23,137 nt of DNA from CAYGZT01 sp964354445 (GCA_964354445.1 CAYGZT010000038.1:1-23137); one strand, 5' to 3'; shown: positions 1 through 7,720, counted from the first letter of the stretch. Notes: generated by a model not told the origin, from the letters alone. Made by a program: numbers and translations.

Positions 1-840
1 CCCGATGGCAAAATACGAACTCCACAACGCCAGAAAGCCCAGTATTCCAACCCCCGCCATAAACCACGCGGGCAGCACGCTCCAAAGGCCCGATACTGCA
101 TCCGGCGAAGGAGGAAACGAAAGCCCCAGTACTCCTATCACAAATACCGCGTACAGAGCCGCCGGAATCACCGTTCCCCAGACAATTGCAGGCTTGGCAC
201 GCTTCACATCGCCGTGCTCATCGCGAAAGTAGTACACGAGCGTAGGAATCGCAGTCCGTCCTATCAGCGCGTAGAGAATCGCGCCGAATGGAAGCAGAAG
301 CGACCCAAGATCAAAAGATGCTGCGGCAAGCGGCCGTGACAATGCGTGAGGAATCCCCTGTACACCAATCAAGACAATGGTTACAACGATACCGAGCGTG
401 GCGACAAATTCCGCCAGCGCGAGCCGCCGACTGCTCACAAAAATTACCGCGGTTCCCGCAACCCAAAACGCAAGCGCCGCCCATCCCACACCCAGAGCGG
501 GAAGAAACAACCTGATAAAACTCGGCGCGAGCACCAGATAAATCGTGAGCACCAAAAACAACTGCATCACTCCGACGATGATCGCCGGAATGTACCACCG
601 CGAGCCAAGAAGGTTACGTGCAAATCCAGCGAATCGGTGACGCTCCCGCGAGGCAACAACTATGTCCGCGTACATCAGATGCATCAGCGTCAGCACGATA
701 CAAAAAACACCCATGTAGACGACACTGGCAACGATGCCGATGCGATGAAACACGTACGGCAATGAAAAAATGCCCGCACCAATGATAGTGCCGGTCAACA
801 GCGACGTCGGCAGGACAAAATTTTTCCACGCGCCATTCAT
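1..840 (-). CDS. Amino-acid permease, HAAAP/APC type (C-terminus cut by window)
   Basis: An open frame of 280 codons runs from an ATG at 840 to the window edge without a stop; the rest of the gene lies outside. The protein is strongly hydrophobic, with about eight predicted membrane segments. Near residues 17-28 it carries GTIIGAGIFSLP, the unwound first-helix signature of aromatic/hydroxy amino-acid and related APC-fold permeases (TyrP, Mtr, SdaC type). Such proteins are inner-membrane proton- or cation-coupled amino-acid symporters; the substrate cannot be told from this sequence. Uptake would fit the reduced amino-acid biosynthesis usual in Patescibacteria (inference). It follows the EF-like gene by 46 bp on the same strand and is probably the last visible gene of the operon that starts near 3276. 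No SD is visible. Confidence 0.75.
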   Translation of the reverse strand, partial: MNGAWKNFVLPTSLLTGTIIGAGIFSLPYVFHRIGIVASVVYMGVFCIVLTLMHLMYADIVVASRERHRFAGFARNLLGSRWYIPAIIVGVMQLFLVLTIYLVLAPSFIRLFLPALGVGWAALAFWVAGTAVIFVSSRRLALAEFVATLGIVVTIVLIGVQGIPHALSRPLAAASFDLGSLLLPFGAILYALIGRTAIPTLVYYFRDEHGDVKRAKPAIVWGTVIPAALYAVFVIGVLGLSFPPSPDAVSGLWSVLPAWFMAGVGILGFLALWSSYFAIG

Positions 841-886
841 ACCGCGTCGCTCATACGCGGGATTCTACTCGCGCCATCTGCGATAG

Positions 887-1141
887 TTAGTCTTCCAAAT
901 ACACTACGTCGCCCTCCCGAACTTTCTCGTCAACCTTCACGCCGATCTCCTGTCCCTTCTTTGCCTTCTCGATGTCTTTGTGGTCGTACTGCATCGAGCT
1001 GATTGTTTGTGTAAAGTCGGTCGTGTGCCCCTTAAAATGCAGGGTGTTGCCCACCGACAGCGGGGTGGCGCACTTGATAATGGCGACGCCGATTTTGTCG
1101 TAGAAGTGGGTTATTTCTCCCACCGGTTTTTTCTCAGCCAT
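887..1141 (-). CDS. Stand-alone EF-Tu domain-II-like beta-barrel protein
   Basis: An 84-residue protein that consists only of a small translation-factor-type beta-barrel. The stretches VGEITHFYDKIGVAIIK, SVGNTLHFKG and KVREGDVVYL have the strand and turn pattern of domain II of EF-Tu-like GTPases and of the C-terminal barrel of U32 peptidases. There is no GTP-binding domain (no GxxxxGK or NKxD). Proteins of this kind are annotated in candidate-phyla genomes as translation elongation factor-like, and their role is not established. A tRNA or RNA contact is possible by analogy only. It lies between the LOG-like gene and the permease on the same strand, with gaps of about 45 bp. The ATG at 1141 starts the barrel cleanly, so the gene is not a broken larger one. 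Confidence 0.7.
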   Translation of the reverse strand: MAEKKPVGEITHFYDKIGVAIIKCATPLSVGNTLHFKGHTTDFTQTISSMQYDHKDIEKAKKGQEIGVKVDEKVREGDVVYLED

Positions 1142-1186
1142 AGAACAGCATGATGCTCTATACGCGACCTTTAAAACAATAAGGTT

Positions 1187-1765
1187 TTATGAGTCGTTTT
1201 TATCACGGGCGATAAGGTCAACCAGCTTATCCAAAAGATCTTTTGGGGTTTTTGCGTATACAATCTTGCCCTTGCCCCGATGTCCGCGAGCAACGATGCT
1301 TTTGATCATCTCATCCATCTCCCACTCACCCTCCAACACACCGATGGGTTTCTCGTCTTCAAACGCAATGGTGAACTCGTTCAGCGTTCCCAGGCGCCCG
1401 CAGCCTACGACTACCGCATCCGCCGCACGCGTCAGAAGCAGATTTCTTCCGGAGTAGTCAAACCCCGTGTAGACGATCAAGTCGTGATAATCAACCGGAA
1501 GTCTGTATACGTTCTTGTGTTCTTTTTCCGACACCGCAGGCGAAAATCCGATGACGATGCCGCCCGCTTCCTTTGCTCCTTTGGCAGCCCAGAGCGGGAA
1601 TCCGGTCGTGGCGCCGTCAATCAGTACCGCGTTGTGCCGTACCACCTCACGTCCCAATTCCGTTGCCGCCTCAAACGCAGCATCGCCGCAGTGAGAGGTT
1701 TCAGCCGCCCCCGAGATGCAAATCTTGTACATCGGCGTGATGCTGGTACACAGTTTCTTTTCCAT
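1187..1765 (-). CDS. LOG/SLOG-fold protein (TIGR00725-like)
   Basis: A Rossmann-like protein of about 192 residues in the LOG (lysine-decarboxylase-like, nucleoside-monophosphate phosphoribohydrolase) superfamily. The strand MYKICISGAAE opens the fold, DGATTGFPLWAAKGAKEAGG matches the second helix region, and GCGRLGTLNE stands where the family has its PGGxGTxxE nucleotide-binding motif. The conserved Pro is replaced, so catalysis is uncertain. Relatives cleave nucleoside monophosphates or bind nucleotide-derived signals; the substrate here is unknown. An ATG at 1765 is used; a TTG at 1771 and an ATG at 1732, which coincides with the family's usual N-terminus, are alternatives. It follows the beta-CASP gene by 46 bp and probably shares its transcript. 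Confidence 0.65.
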   Translation of the reverse strand: MEKKLCTSITPMYKICISGAAETSHCGDAAFEAATELGREVVRHNAVLIDGATTGFPLWAAKGAKEAGGIVIGFSPAVSEKEHKNVYRLPVDYHDLIVYTGFDYSGRNLLLTRAADAVVVGCGRLGTLNEFTIAFEDEKPIGVLEGEWEMDEMIKSIVARGHRGKGKIVYAKTPKDLLDKLVDLIARDKNDS

Positions 1766-1811
1766 ATGCAACGGAAAGTATCTGCTTCATCATAGCGCAA
1801 ACACCCGGTTC

Positions 1812-3164
1812 TTACAATTCAACAGTTTCTCCTTCCGCAGGAATCCCTGTGTTAATGGCAAATTCGTCTTTGATGCGTGTTTCAAGCGCTTCGCTCTGGT
1901 CCGCCTCGCCTTGCACAATAAATACTTTCTTGAGCCCGTGGTCCATCATCTTAATCCATTTCAGAAGCAGCGGCTGGTCGGCATGCGCTGAAAATCCACC
2001 GACGGCCTTCGTGCGCGCGCGGACCGCAACATCCTGTCCCATAATTCTGACTGCTGCTGCTCCATCCAAGATCCGGCGCCCCAGTGATCCTTTTGCCTGA
2101 AATCCCACGAAGAAAATCATACTGTTGGGATCCGGAAGGTACCGCACTTCATGGTGCAGAACCCGCCCGCCGGTGGACATACCGGAGCCGGCAATGACAA
2201 CTTTGGGCGGCGGGATGCTATTAATCTCTTTCGATTCTTCAACCGTCAGCGTGAATCGAAGGCCCGGAAAGTTGAAAATTTGCTCGCCTCGCTTCACCGC
2301 TGCGATGGTTTCCTCGTCAAAATACTCGGGATCTTGCGCATAGCGCTGGTAGACCTCAGTGAGATGAATCGCCAGCGGACTATCAATAAAGATGGGGACT
2401 TTGGGAATCCGCCCTTGTTCCACCAGTTTGTTGAGTTCGTACAGAAGCTCCTGTGTACGTTCCATGGCAAATGCGGGTATCAGGAGCGTACCGCTTGATT
2501 TAACCGTGTCTTCAATCATATCCTCCAAAACCCCCGCTCGTTCCTCGATCGGCTCGTGCACGCGACCGCCGTATGCCGACTCAATAACCACATAATCAGC
2601 CCCTTCGATGTACTCCGTGTCCTTCACCAGCGGCGCGGGCATGTTGCCCAAATCTCCGGAAAAGACGATAACCTTCCCCGACGCGGTTATCTTAATTGAA
2701 GCCGAGCCGAGGATGTGACCGGAGTTGTAGAACTCGACGGCAAAACGCCCAACTGAAAACGGCTTGCGATAGCAAACCGCCCTCCATCGCTCCAGCGCTT
2801 GCTCAATGTGCTCAAGGTTATAGAGCGGCTCCTGATTTTTGTTAAGCTCCTGCACCATCAGATGGTGTGCATCGCTCAGCACCTCGCGCATCACGTCTTT
2901 AGTGGGAGCGGTTGAATAAACGGATCCCGAAAAACCGTCTTTGACCAGTTTCGGGATGCGGCCGATATGGTCAATGTGAGCGTGCGTAACCAAAAGCGCG
3001 GAGATGGACGCGGGATCGAATCCGAACGGCTCGAAGTTTCTCTTCTCGCAACTTTTTTCCCCTTGGTGCATGCCGCAGTCCACGAGGATGCGCTCGTTTT
3101 TGTCTTCCAGAAGATAACAGGCGCCGGTTACCTCACCGGCTCCTCCGACAAATGTCAATTTCAT
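1812..3164 (-). CDS. Metallo-beta-lactamase / beta-CASP RNase
   Basis: A 450-residue cytoplasmic nuclease of the MBL/beta-CASP family (CPSF73/YSH1-like). It opens with MKLTFVGGAGEVTGACYLL. The metal-binding HAHIDH is at residues 61-66, a further metal-ligand region is SGHILGSASI, and the Asp-containing motif is VFSGDLG. The beta-CASP insertion follows (PAFAMERTQELL, then VVIAGSGMSTGGRVLHH) and the C-terminal His motif is GGFSAHADQ. Length and motif order are normal, so it should be an active two-zinc RNA endo/exonuclease involved in RNA processing or decay. It is the first gene of the minus-strand operon at this end of the window. A sigma70-like promoter lies about 110 bp upstream (3276-3304). 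No SD precedes the ATG. Confidence 0.88.
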   Translation of the reverse strand: MKLTFVGGAGEVTGACYLLEDKNERILVDCGMHQGEKSCEKRNFEPFGFDPASISALLVTHAHIDHIGRIPKLVKDGFSGSVYSTAPTKDVMREVLSDAHHLMVQELNKNQEPLYNLEHIEQALERWRAVCYRKPFSVGRFAVEFYNSGHILGSASIKITASGKVIVFSGDLGNMPAPLVKDTEYIEGADYVVIESAYGGRVHEPIEERAGVLEDMIEDTVKSSGTLLIPAFAMERTQELLYELNKLVEQGRIPKVPIFIDSPLAIHLTEVYQRYAQDPEYFDEETIAAVKRGEQIFNFPGLRFTLTVEESKEINSIPPPKVVIAGSGMSTGGRVLHHEVRYLPDPNSMIFFVGFQAKGSLGRRILDGAAAVRIMGQDVAVRARTKAVGGFSAHADQPLLLKWIKMMDHGLKKVFIVQGEADQSEALETRIKDEFAINTGIPAEGETVEL

Positions 3165-3275
3165 ACGGCACTCAGACTACTCAGGTCGCTTTAAGATGCC
3201 CGAAGCTTCGATGATTGTTCGAGTACATCACGATTTGTGTTGGCGCGCACGGTATGGTAGTTATCGATCGTATGC

Positions 3276-3304
3276 AGTATACATATTCTGCACGCTCTTT
3301 GAAA
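3276..3304 (-). promoter_or_regulatory. Probable promoter of the beta-CASP operon
   Basis: On the minus strand a -35-like TTTCAA (3304-3299) is followed by a 17-bp spacer and a TATACT -10 (3281-3276). It faces the beta-CASP gene, leaving a leader of about 105 nt. It is back to back with the plus-strand promoter at 3333-3341. Confidence 0.45.
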
Positions 3305-3332
3305 CTTGACAGAGCAAGTGTTGAATATATGC

Positions 3333-3341
3333 TGGGATAAT
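3333..3341 (+). promoter_or_regulatory. Extended -10 promoter for the 88-residue orphan gene
   Basis: TGGGATAAT matches an extended -10 (TGN plus GATAAT) and would start RNA about 20 nt before the ATG at 3369. A TTGACA lies upstream at 3306-3311, but the 24-bp spacing is too long for a normal -35, so the extended -10 probably carries the recognition. Confidence 0.4.
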
Positions 3342-3368
3342 GTACACACCGGAAAGGAGGATGCGGGT

Positions 3369-3635
3369 ATGGAGGACCCACGGGTAACGAGTTTCATCAT
3401 CCATATCAACGGCAAAAGAGTGTGCTTCAACAGGTCATCCCTCGAGGGGTACAAGCCGCACTTGCTGCACTGCCGGGGTGATGGCGCCAAGCTCACCGAG
3501 AACGAGGAACGGGAGGCGCGACGGTTGGCGCAGTCTGCCGACGATGCCGTACGGCTAGCAACACACCAGTGCATGCTGGCGCGCGCTACCGACGAGCAGC
3601 CATTGCTTTTCCCCGTTTCCCCCGCCTCTCCTTAA
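3369..3635 (+). CDS. Orphan small protein, unknown function
   Basis: An 88-residue protein I do not recognise. The ATG at 3369 is chosen because a full SD (AAAGGAGG, 3353-3360) sits 8 bases upstream; in-frame codons further 5' overlap the promoter and SD. The N-terminal third (SFIIHINGKRVCFNRSSLEGY) could form a small beta-sheet. The middle (LTENEEREARRLAQSADDAV) is a charged, probably helical segment, and the tail is Pro-rich. There is no signal peptide or membrane segment. Cys and His residues are scattered without a clear zinc-binding spacing. It is monocistronic: its own promoter at 3333 and an intrinsic terminator at 3673. The strong SD contrasts with the SD-less housekeeping genes nearby, which hints at high expression or a different origin. 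Confidence 0.6.
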   Translation: MEDPRVTSFIIHINGKRVCFNRSSLEGYKPHLLHCRGDGAKLTENEEREARRLAQSADDAVRLATHQCMLARATDEQPLLFPVSPASP

Positions 3636-3672
3636 ACCCACCAACTCGCAGCGCGGTGATGGTTGTCACAGT

Positions 3673-3701
3673 ACGGAGTCGGTAACGGCTCCGTGTTTTT
3701 T
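3673..3701 (+). terminator. Intrinsic terminator after the 88-residue gene
   Basis: An 8-bp stem (ACGGAGTC / GGCTCCGT, one T-G wobble) with a 6-nt loop GGTAAC is followed directly by GTTTTTT. It is a textbook rho-independent terminator 37 bp after the stop codon, and it separates this gene from the next orphan gene. Confidence 0.8.
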
Positions 3702-3718
3702 ACGGTGCCGCTTGCCTA

Positions 3719-3747
3719 TTGACTTTTTATTAAATCTGTAGTTTTAT
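3719..3747 (+). promoter_or_regulatory. Possible promoter of the 278-residue orphan gene
   Basis: TTGACT (3719-3724) is a good -35. At 17 bp spacing the -10 would be TTTTAT (3742-3747), which is weak; TATTTA at 3745-3750 is the alternative. A promoter is expected here because a strong terminator lies just upstream. Confidence 0.35.
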
Positions 3748-3789
3748 TTAGAAGGCAAACCAAAACCGAGAGGTTTGGAAGGGGGAAAA

Positions 3790-4626
3790 ATGGAAAAGGC
3801 ATCCGAACTTCTGAGGCAGAAGCTGAACTACGACTTCCCACCAATTCTGGACCAGGTCAAAATCACCATCGTCCCATGGTGTGAAGGTGTCCGCGCGTCA
3901 AAATCGCTCGAAGTAGGCGGCATCACCGTCGATATGGTTGAAGCAACGTTCCGTATCGGAGTGACGGCCGACTATTACTATTACGGAGCCAATCCCCCCA
4001 GGAAAACCTATGTCGAGTCGGGGGTTGTGGTTGTCCGTGCCACTCCGAGCGGTTCGAAGACAAAGCACGGGAAAGAGAAACCGGAGATCAAGCTTCTCCC
4101 CAACGGGAAAGAGTTGATGAAAAGAATCAGGAAGCCGAAGGTCAAGTTTCTTCTCTTCAACGCCTGCCGAACTGCTTTCTTTAAGGCCCAAAAGGCATAC
4201 ACCGCCCGAGAACCCCGACGCACAAAGAGGAGGCTCGTCGAGCTCTCGCCCGTTGACGCCGTCATGTACAAAGTCACGCGCAGAGAGGGAGATATATACC
4301 GCGAGATTCTGCGTCTCGATTTCTTCCCCCGAGCGAACGTCTTCGCCGTTCCAACAAACGAAGCGTTCAGAAAGTTTCTCTTCGGCACGGGCATGGGCAT
4401 TGTTGTCGCCTGTGAGGCAACGCTCGCAGAGGCATGGCAAAACTTTCTCCAGCGCCCGCCGCGCGAGAGGAAACAGACTCGCGTACAGAGAAAAATGGAG
4501 GGGAAACAGCTTCGTCTCTTCGAACCAGGCGACGTTGTCCCTATCGAGACTCCAAGACAGAAAGCAATCTCGTCACAAGAGCGGGAAATCACCAGCGAGC
4601 TTCCGGCAGGAGCTCCTGTCTCCTAA
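3790..4626 (+). CDS. Orphan protein, unknown function, basic C-terminal half
   Basis: A 278-residue soluble protein I do not recognise. The ATG at 3790 follows the purine-rich SD GGAAGGGGG (3777-3785); a TTG at 3775 in frame lies upstream of that SD and is unlikely. The first 100 residues are beta-rich (QVKITIVPWCEGV, GITVDMVEATFRIGVTADYYYYG, ESGVVVVRA). A Lys/Arg-rich middle section follows, then a segment YREILRLDFFPRANVFAVPTNEAFRKFLFGTG that could form a small alpha/beta unit. The tail is charged and Pro-rich. The basic patches would suit nucleic-acid binding, but no known domain is visible. There is no signal peptide or membrane segment. It has its own intrinsic terminator, whose T-run overlaps the end of the convergent Mur ligase gene. 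Confidence 0.6.
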   Translation: MEKASELLRQKLNYDFPPILDQVKITIVPWCEGVRASKSLEVGGITVDMVEATFRIGVTADYYYYGANPPRKTYVESGVVVVRATPSGSKTKHGKEKPEIKLLPNGKELMKRIRKPKVKFLLFNACRTAFFKAQKAYTAREPRRTKRRLVELSPVDAVMYKVTRREGDIYREILRLDFFPRANVFAVPTNEAFRKFLFGTGMGIVVACEATLAEAWQNFLQRPPRERKQTRVQRKMEGKQLRLFEPGDVVPIETPRQKAISSQEREITSELPAGAPVS

Positions 4627-4651
4627 AACAGTACCCATCTCATCTTTCCAA

Positions 4652-4680
4652 AGAGCTGACCCGTGTCGGCTCTCTTTTTT
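4652..4680 (+). terminator. Intrinsic terminator, overlapping the convergent gene's stop
   Basis: A 9-bp stem (AGAGCTGAC / GTCGGCTCT, one T-G wobble) with a 4-nt loop CCGT is followed by CTTTTTTATTT. The U-tract runs into the stop codon of the minus-strand Mur ligase (4679-4681). Read on the minus strand the hairpin is followed only by a short TTT, so it is a weaker terminator in that direction. Confidence 0.8.
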
Positions 4681-5905
4681 ATTTCGTTATATCCCCCATC
4701 AGTTCCCTCACCGCTTCCGCATCGGACCATGGGATTTTCTTTCCGCCTTTCACGCGAATGTATTCCTCGGCTCCCTTACCGGTAATCACTATCGTATCCC
4801 TCTCGCGCGCCAGCGCAATCGCTTTTTGTATCGCCTCTTTTCTGTCAACAATTTTTAGAATTTCGGACTTGGAGCTTTGAATTTGCGCGCAGCCGGCTGC
4901 GATGTCTTCGATAATTTGTTCCGGCAGTTCGTCGAACGGGTCTTCGTTGGTCAGAATAATCGCATCGCAGTTCTGGGCGGCGATTTTCCCCAGTTCGGGC
5001 CGTTTCCACTTGTCTCTGCCGCCGCCGCAGGACCCCAACACGCAGATGAGGCGCGCCCCCTCAGGATTTGTTGCCACCAGATGACCGTAGACCGCCTTCA
5101 GGGAATCGGGAGTGTGCGCGTAATCCACCACGATTCGAAACGGCGAGCGCGCGATAACTTCCATTCTTCCGGCGAGACCGCTGAAACCGTTGATAGCATC
5201 AACGGCGGTGCCCAAAGAGACCCCTTCACTGCGTGCTACCGCAAAAGCTGCCGCAACATTAATGGTATTGAACACGCCCTCCAGCGTGTCTGGAATTGAA
5301 AGTCCTTCGAGTTTCTGGACATCGTCGGGCGAAAAAAGAATAAGCGTGTGTTCTTTGGCCGTGCGAATGAAATGGTCAGCATACGGGTCCGACTGATTCA
5401 CAAAAAACTGCGGGTTTTTTCTCTCACGTGAGCCTGCCACATAGCGAAAGAATGAAACCTTGGAGTCCAGATAGTTCTCAAAGGACCCGTGCGCCTCAAT
5501 GTGCTCGGCGTGGATATCCAGAAAAACCGCCTTGTCCCACGCAATGAACCGGTGGCGGTGTTGCAGAATCCCCTGTGAGGTAACTTCAAGCAGCACGTAC
5601 TCACATCGCGCTGCCGCCGCTTGTTTGAGAAATTTTTGGATGAACAGGCGACCCGGCATGGTGTTTCCAGTCCGGTTGCGTTCGGAGTGCGGCCCGACCT
5701 TCATCGACACAGACGAGAGCACCGCCGTTGAGTGCCCCGCCCGCTCAAGAATATGAGCCAGAAGTGCAAGCGTCGTGGATTTTCCTTTGGTGCCGGTAAC
5801 ACCGATGACTTTCAGGTGCCGCGACGGAAACTGATAGGCCAATGCTCCCGCAAGCGCCCAGCACCAGTGGTAGAGAGAGAAGAGCGGTTTAAGAAATGTG
5901 CGCAT
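4679..5905 (-). CDS. MurE-like Mur ligase lacking the N-terminal domain
   Basis: A 408-residue ATP-dependent amino-acid ligase of the Mur family, closest in motif order to MurE (UDP-MurNAc-tripeptide synthetase). The ATP-binding VTGTKGKSTT lies at residues 36-45. EVTSQGILQHRH stands at the catalytic carbamoyl-lysine region, and IHAEHIEAHGSFENYLDSK is the typical following stretch. VFNTINVAAA, the Arg region GLAGRMEVI and the C-terminal VDYAHTPDSL, GSCGGGRDKWKRPELG and TNEDPFDE motifs are all present. Only about 30 residues precede the P-loop, where MurE usually has about 100 residues of UDP-MurNAc-binding domain. That domain is absent, so either another substrate form is used or the N-terminus has been lost in the lineage. 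ruvA lies 14 bp upstream and probably shares the promoter at 6524. Confidence 0.85.
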   Translation of the reverse strand: MRTFLKPLFSLYHWCWALAGALAYQFPSRHLKVIGVTGTKGKSTTLALLAHILERAGHSTAVLSSVSMKVGPHSERNRTGNTMPGRLFIQKFLKQAAAARCEYVLLEVTSQGILQHRHRFIAWDKAVFLDIHAEHIEAHGSFENYLDSKVSFFRYVAGSRERKNPQFFVNQSDPYADHFIRTAKEHTLILFSPDDVQKLEGLSIPDTLEGVFNTINVAAAFAVARSEGVSLGTAVDAINGFSGLAGRMEVIARSPFRIVVDYAHTPDSLKAVYGHLVATNPEGARLICVLGSCGGGRDKWKRPELGKIAAQNCDAIILTNEDPFDELPEQIIEDIAAGCAQIQSSKSEILKIVDRKEAIQKAIALARERDTIVITGKGAEEYIRVKGGKKIPWSDAEAVRELMGDITK

Positions 5906-5919
5906 GGTGTCCGGAGCGC

Positions 5920-6501
5920 CTAGCGTGTCATAAGATGAGGCGGCGCAAGATTTTTGAGCGCGATTGTGATTGTCTGCTGAAGAGATTTAGAGGTTTTGGG
6001 CAACTGAGAGAGGGCAGCTGCAATTTCTTTCTTGTTATAGCCTAGTCTCTTCAGAGCGCTGGCTACCTCCGCTTCAAAACGATTCTCCGACACGTCTGAT
6101 GCGCTGTCGCTGTGTATTTTTCCTCTCATTTCGAGGATGAGCCGCGCGGCGGTTTTTGTTCCCACGCCGCACGTACGGGCGACGCGCTCGGCTCTTCCGG
6201 ATGCAACCGCGGCGTTAAGTTCGCGGGCATTGCATGAATTCATGATACGCAGAGCGTTTTTGGGGCCAACGCCTGGTACTGACAGCAGCCGCGTAAAGAG
6301 CGTGCGCTCCGCTTCTTTTTCAAACCCATAGAGCTCAACGTTGTCCGGATACAACACGCAGTGCAACGTCGCTGATTTCTTGCGTGCCAGTCGTCGCGCC
6401 GCATTGTGGGTACAAAAAATCTTCACCCCGATGCCGGCGGTTTTGAGCACGACATATCCGTCTCCGCTCCGTACAACAACTCCGGTAATAGAATCGATCA
6501 T
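5920..6501 (-). CDS. ruvA: Holliday junction DNA helicase subunit RuvA
   Basis: A 193-residue RuvA of normal length. The N-terminal OB-fold (residues 1-62) begins MIDSITGVVV. Two helix-hairpin-helix motifs follow, around PGVGPKNALRIM (residues 76-87) and GVGTKTAARLILEM (112-125). A linker then leads to the C-terminal three-helix domain III (EAEVASALKRLGYNKKEIAAAL), which regulates RuvB. RuvA tetramers bind Holliday junctions and load the RuvB motor; ruvB and ruvC are not in this window. The protein starts at the ATG at 6501, about 16 nt after the predicted transcription start, with no SD. It leads a two-gene unit with the Mur ligase. Confidence 0.95.
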   Translation of the reverse strand: MIDSITGVVVRSGDGYVVLKTAGIGVKIFCTHNAARRLARKKSATLHCVLYPDNVELYGFEKEAERTLFTRLLSVPGVGPKNALRIMNSCNARELNAAVASGRAERVARTCGVGTKTAARLILEMRGKIHSDSASDVSENRFEAEVASALKRLGYNKKEIAAALSQLPKTSKSLQQTITIALKNLAPPHLMTR

Positions 6502-6523
6502 GAAAAAATGTCAGACACATCAG

Positions 6524-6552
6524 ATTGTATCACGAACCGACAATGCTGCGAA
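6524..6552 (-). promoter_or_regulatory. Promoter of ruvA and the Mur ligase
   Basis: On the minus strand TTCGCA (6552-6547), a 17-bp spacer and TACAAT (6529-6524) are seen, with TGA just before the -10 making it an extended -10. The predicted start is about 16 nt before the ruvA ATG. It is divergent from the rpsT promoter 12 bp away. Confidence 0.55.
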
Positions 6553-6563
6553 GGCTGATTTTA

Positions 6564-6592
6564 TTGACTTTCCCCTGCTCTGCTGATACTAT
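6564..6592 (+). promoter_or_regulatory. Promoter of rpsT
   Basis: TTGACT (6564-6569), a 17-bp spacer and TACTAT (6587-6592). RNA would start near 6599 and give a leader of about 54 nt that is almost wholly pyrimidine and lacks an SD. Confidence 0.55.
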
Positions 6593-6652
6593 GCGCTCCG
6601 TATCTTGTTTCTCTTTTTCATTTTTCCCTTTTTACCTTTTACTTTCCCGACT

Positions 6653-6925
6653 GTGCCCAACATCAGATCCGCAAAAAAAGCTCTACGACAAAATATACGG
6701 CACCGCACGCGCAACCTTGCGCGCCAAAAAGCGCTCACCAGCGCCGTCAAGGCGTTCAAGAAAGCAGTTGCCGCTTCAGATTTCGGCACAGCTCAACAGC
6801 TGCTCTCCAAGGTCTACCAAGTCGCCGACAAAGTTGCCAAGAGCGGCTACATCAAAAAAAACGCAGCCGCGCGCATCAAGTCGCGCGCAAGCGGTCTTCT
6901 GAAACGGGCATCAGCCCAACACTAG
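6653..6925 (+). CDS. rpsT: 30S ribosomal protein S20
   Basis: A 90-residue basic, helical protein of the S20 family (bS20), which binds 16S rRNA in the body of the small subunit. The N-terminus PNIRSAKKALRQNIRHR is diagnostic, and the C-terminal half shows KSGYIKKNAAARIKSRASGLLKRA. The start is taken as GTG at 6653 because the family begins at this Pro-Asn-Ile; the frame is open upstream, but that segment is a Phe/Pro-rich read-through of the leader. There is no SD. The last 15 bp overlap the convergent holA gene. Confidence 0.93.
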   Translation: MPNIRSAKKALRQNIRHRTRNLARQKALTSAVKAFKKAVAASDFGTAQQLLSKVYQVADKVAKSGYIKKNAAARIKSRASGLLKRASAQH

Positions 6926-7720
6926 CGCCAACATTGCCTGATCGGATTCCAGTCGCCCTGATTTGATGGAAATATCGGCACGGGCGATTTTTTCAACGTC
7001 GTCACGCTGCGTTGCTACTTTGGCGCAGTAGTTAAAAACGCGACGCGGCTCAGTGTGCTGCAGCTGGAGCCGCTCCCATGCCCCCAGGCGCTCACGCACA
7101 CCGGTGCGTCCGAATATAATTCGCGAAAACTCGAACAACACAAGATCCTGCGCATAGCCGCCCAGGCGGCGCAGGAGATCAAGCGAAACCAGCTCACCCA
7201 GAAACGAGAGTTTCTGTATTTCGTTCATCACTCCTTCCGTATCAGAACCGTACAGCGCGCACAGTGCACGAATGGCTCCTGCTTCAACCGCAATTCCCCG
7301 CTCTTTGCACTCCGTAAATACCAACGAAGGCATTTTGTTCCGGGAGGTCTCCGAAAAGTATTGTTCCTGCGCCTCGAGTTTTTTCAAAAGGTCTGCAACG
7401 GTCACTGGTATGCTTTTCTGTCGGGTCTCCTCGTTGAGAATGAGGATGATGTTGCGATCTTTTTCTGCAACCTTAAGAACATGCATCAGAGTGCTCTTGT
7501 CCTGGGCATGAGCGCTCCCGTCAACAACCGCAAGTTTATACAGAGAACCAAAAAGGTCTCTTGAGACGACGAACTCATGGAGGCGGTTTGCTTCTCCTTC
7601 TTCATCGACAAAAAAACGCTCGACGCGCAACGTCGGGTGCTGCGCCCGTTTTGTTTCAACCAGCTGGGTAATTTTTTTGCGCCGCAGATATGAGTCGGGA
7701 CCGTAGAGAAGGTAGAGCAT
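6911..7720 (-). CDS. holA: DNA polymerase III subunit delta
   Basis: A 269-residue clamp-loader delta subunit. The start MLYLLYGPDSYLRRKKI matches the usual opening (xYLLYGxDxYL) of HolA. The central part includes LYKLAVVDGS, ILILNEE and an RSRNxxPSLVF-like linker. The C-terminal part contains GSDTEGVMNEIQKLSFL, with the delta-family EL-KL pattern that contacts the clamp-loader collar. HolA opens the beta clamp within the replicative clamp loader. The frame extends upstream to 7789, but that part is antisense read-through of the tRNA-Leu gene, so the ATG at 7720 is preferred. Relatives are usually 300-340 residues; this one is at the short end. It overlaps rpsT by 15 bp at the 3' end and probably shares the tRNA-Leu promoter. 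Confidence 0.85.
   Translation of the reverse strand: MLYLLYGPDSYLRRKKITQLVETKRAQHPTLRVERFFVDEEGEANRLHEFVVSRDLFGSLYKLAVVDGSAHAQDKSTLMHVLKVAEKDRNIILILNEETRQKSIPVTVADLLKKLEAQEQYFSETSRNKMPSLVFTECKERGIAVEAGAIRALCALYGSDTEGVMNEIQKLSFLGELVSLDLLRRLGGYAQDLVLFEFSRIIFGRTGVRERLGAWERLQLQHTEPRRVFNYCAKVATQRDDVEKIARADISIKSGRLESDQAMLALVLG

Noticed and set aside
311..598. Cys- and Arg-rich minus-strand frame inside the permease
   Set aside because: It is a shifted frame of the permease gene, whose proper frame runs from 840 to the window edge with clear membrane segments.
4652..4684. Hairpin as a full bidirectional terminator for the Mur ligase
   Set aside because: On the minus strand only a TTT follows the stem, so the evidence is good for the plus strand alone.
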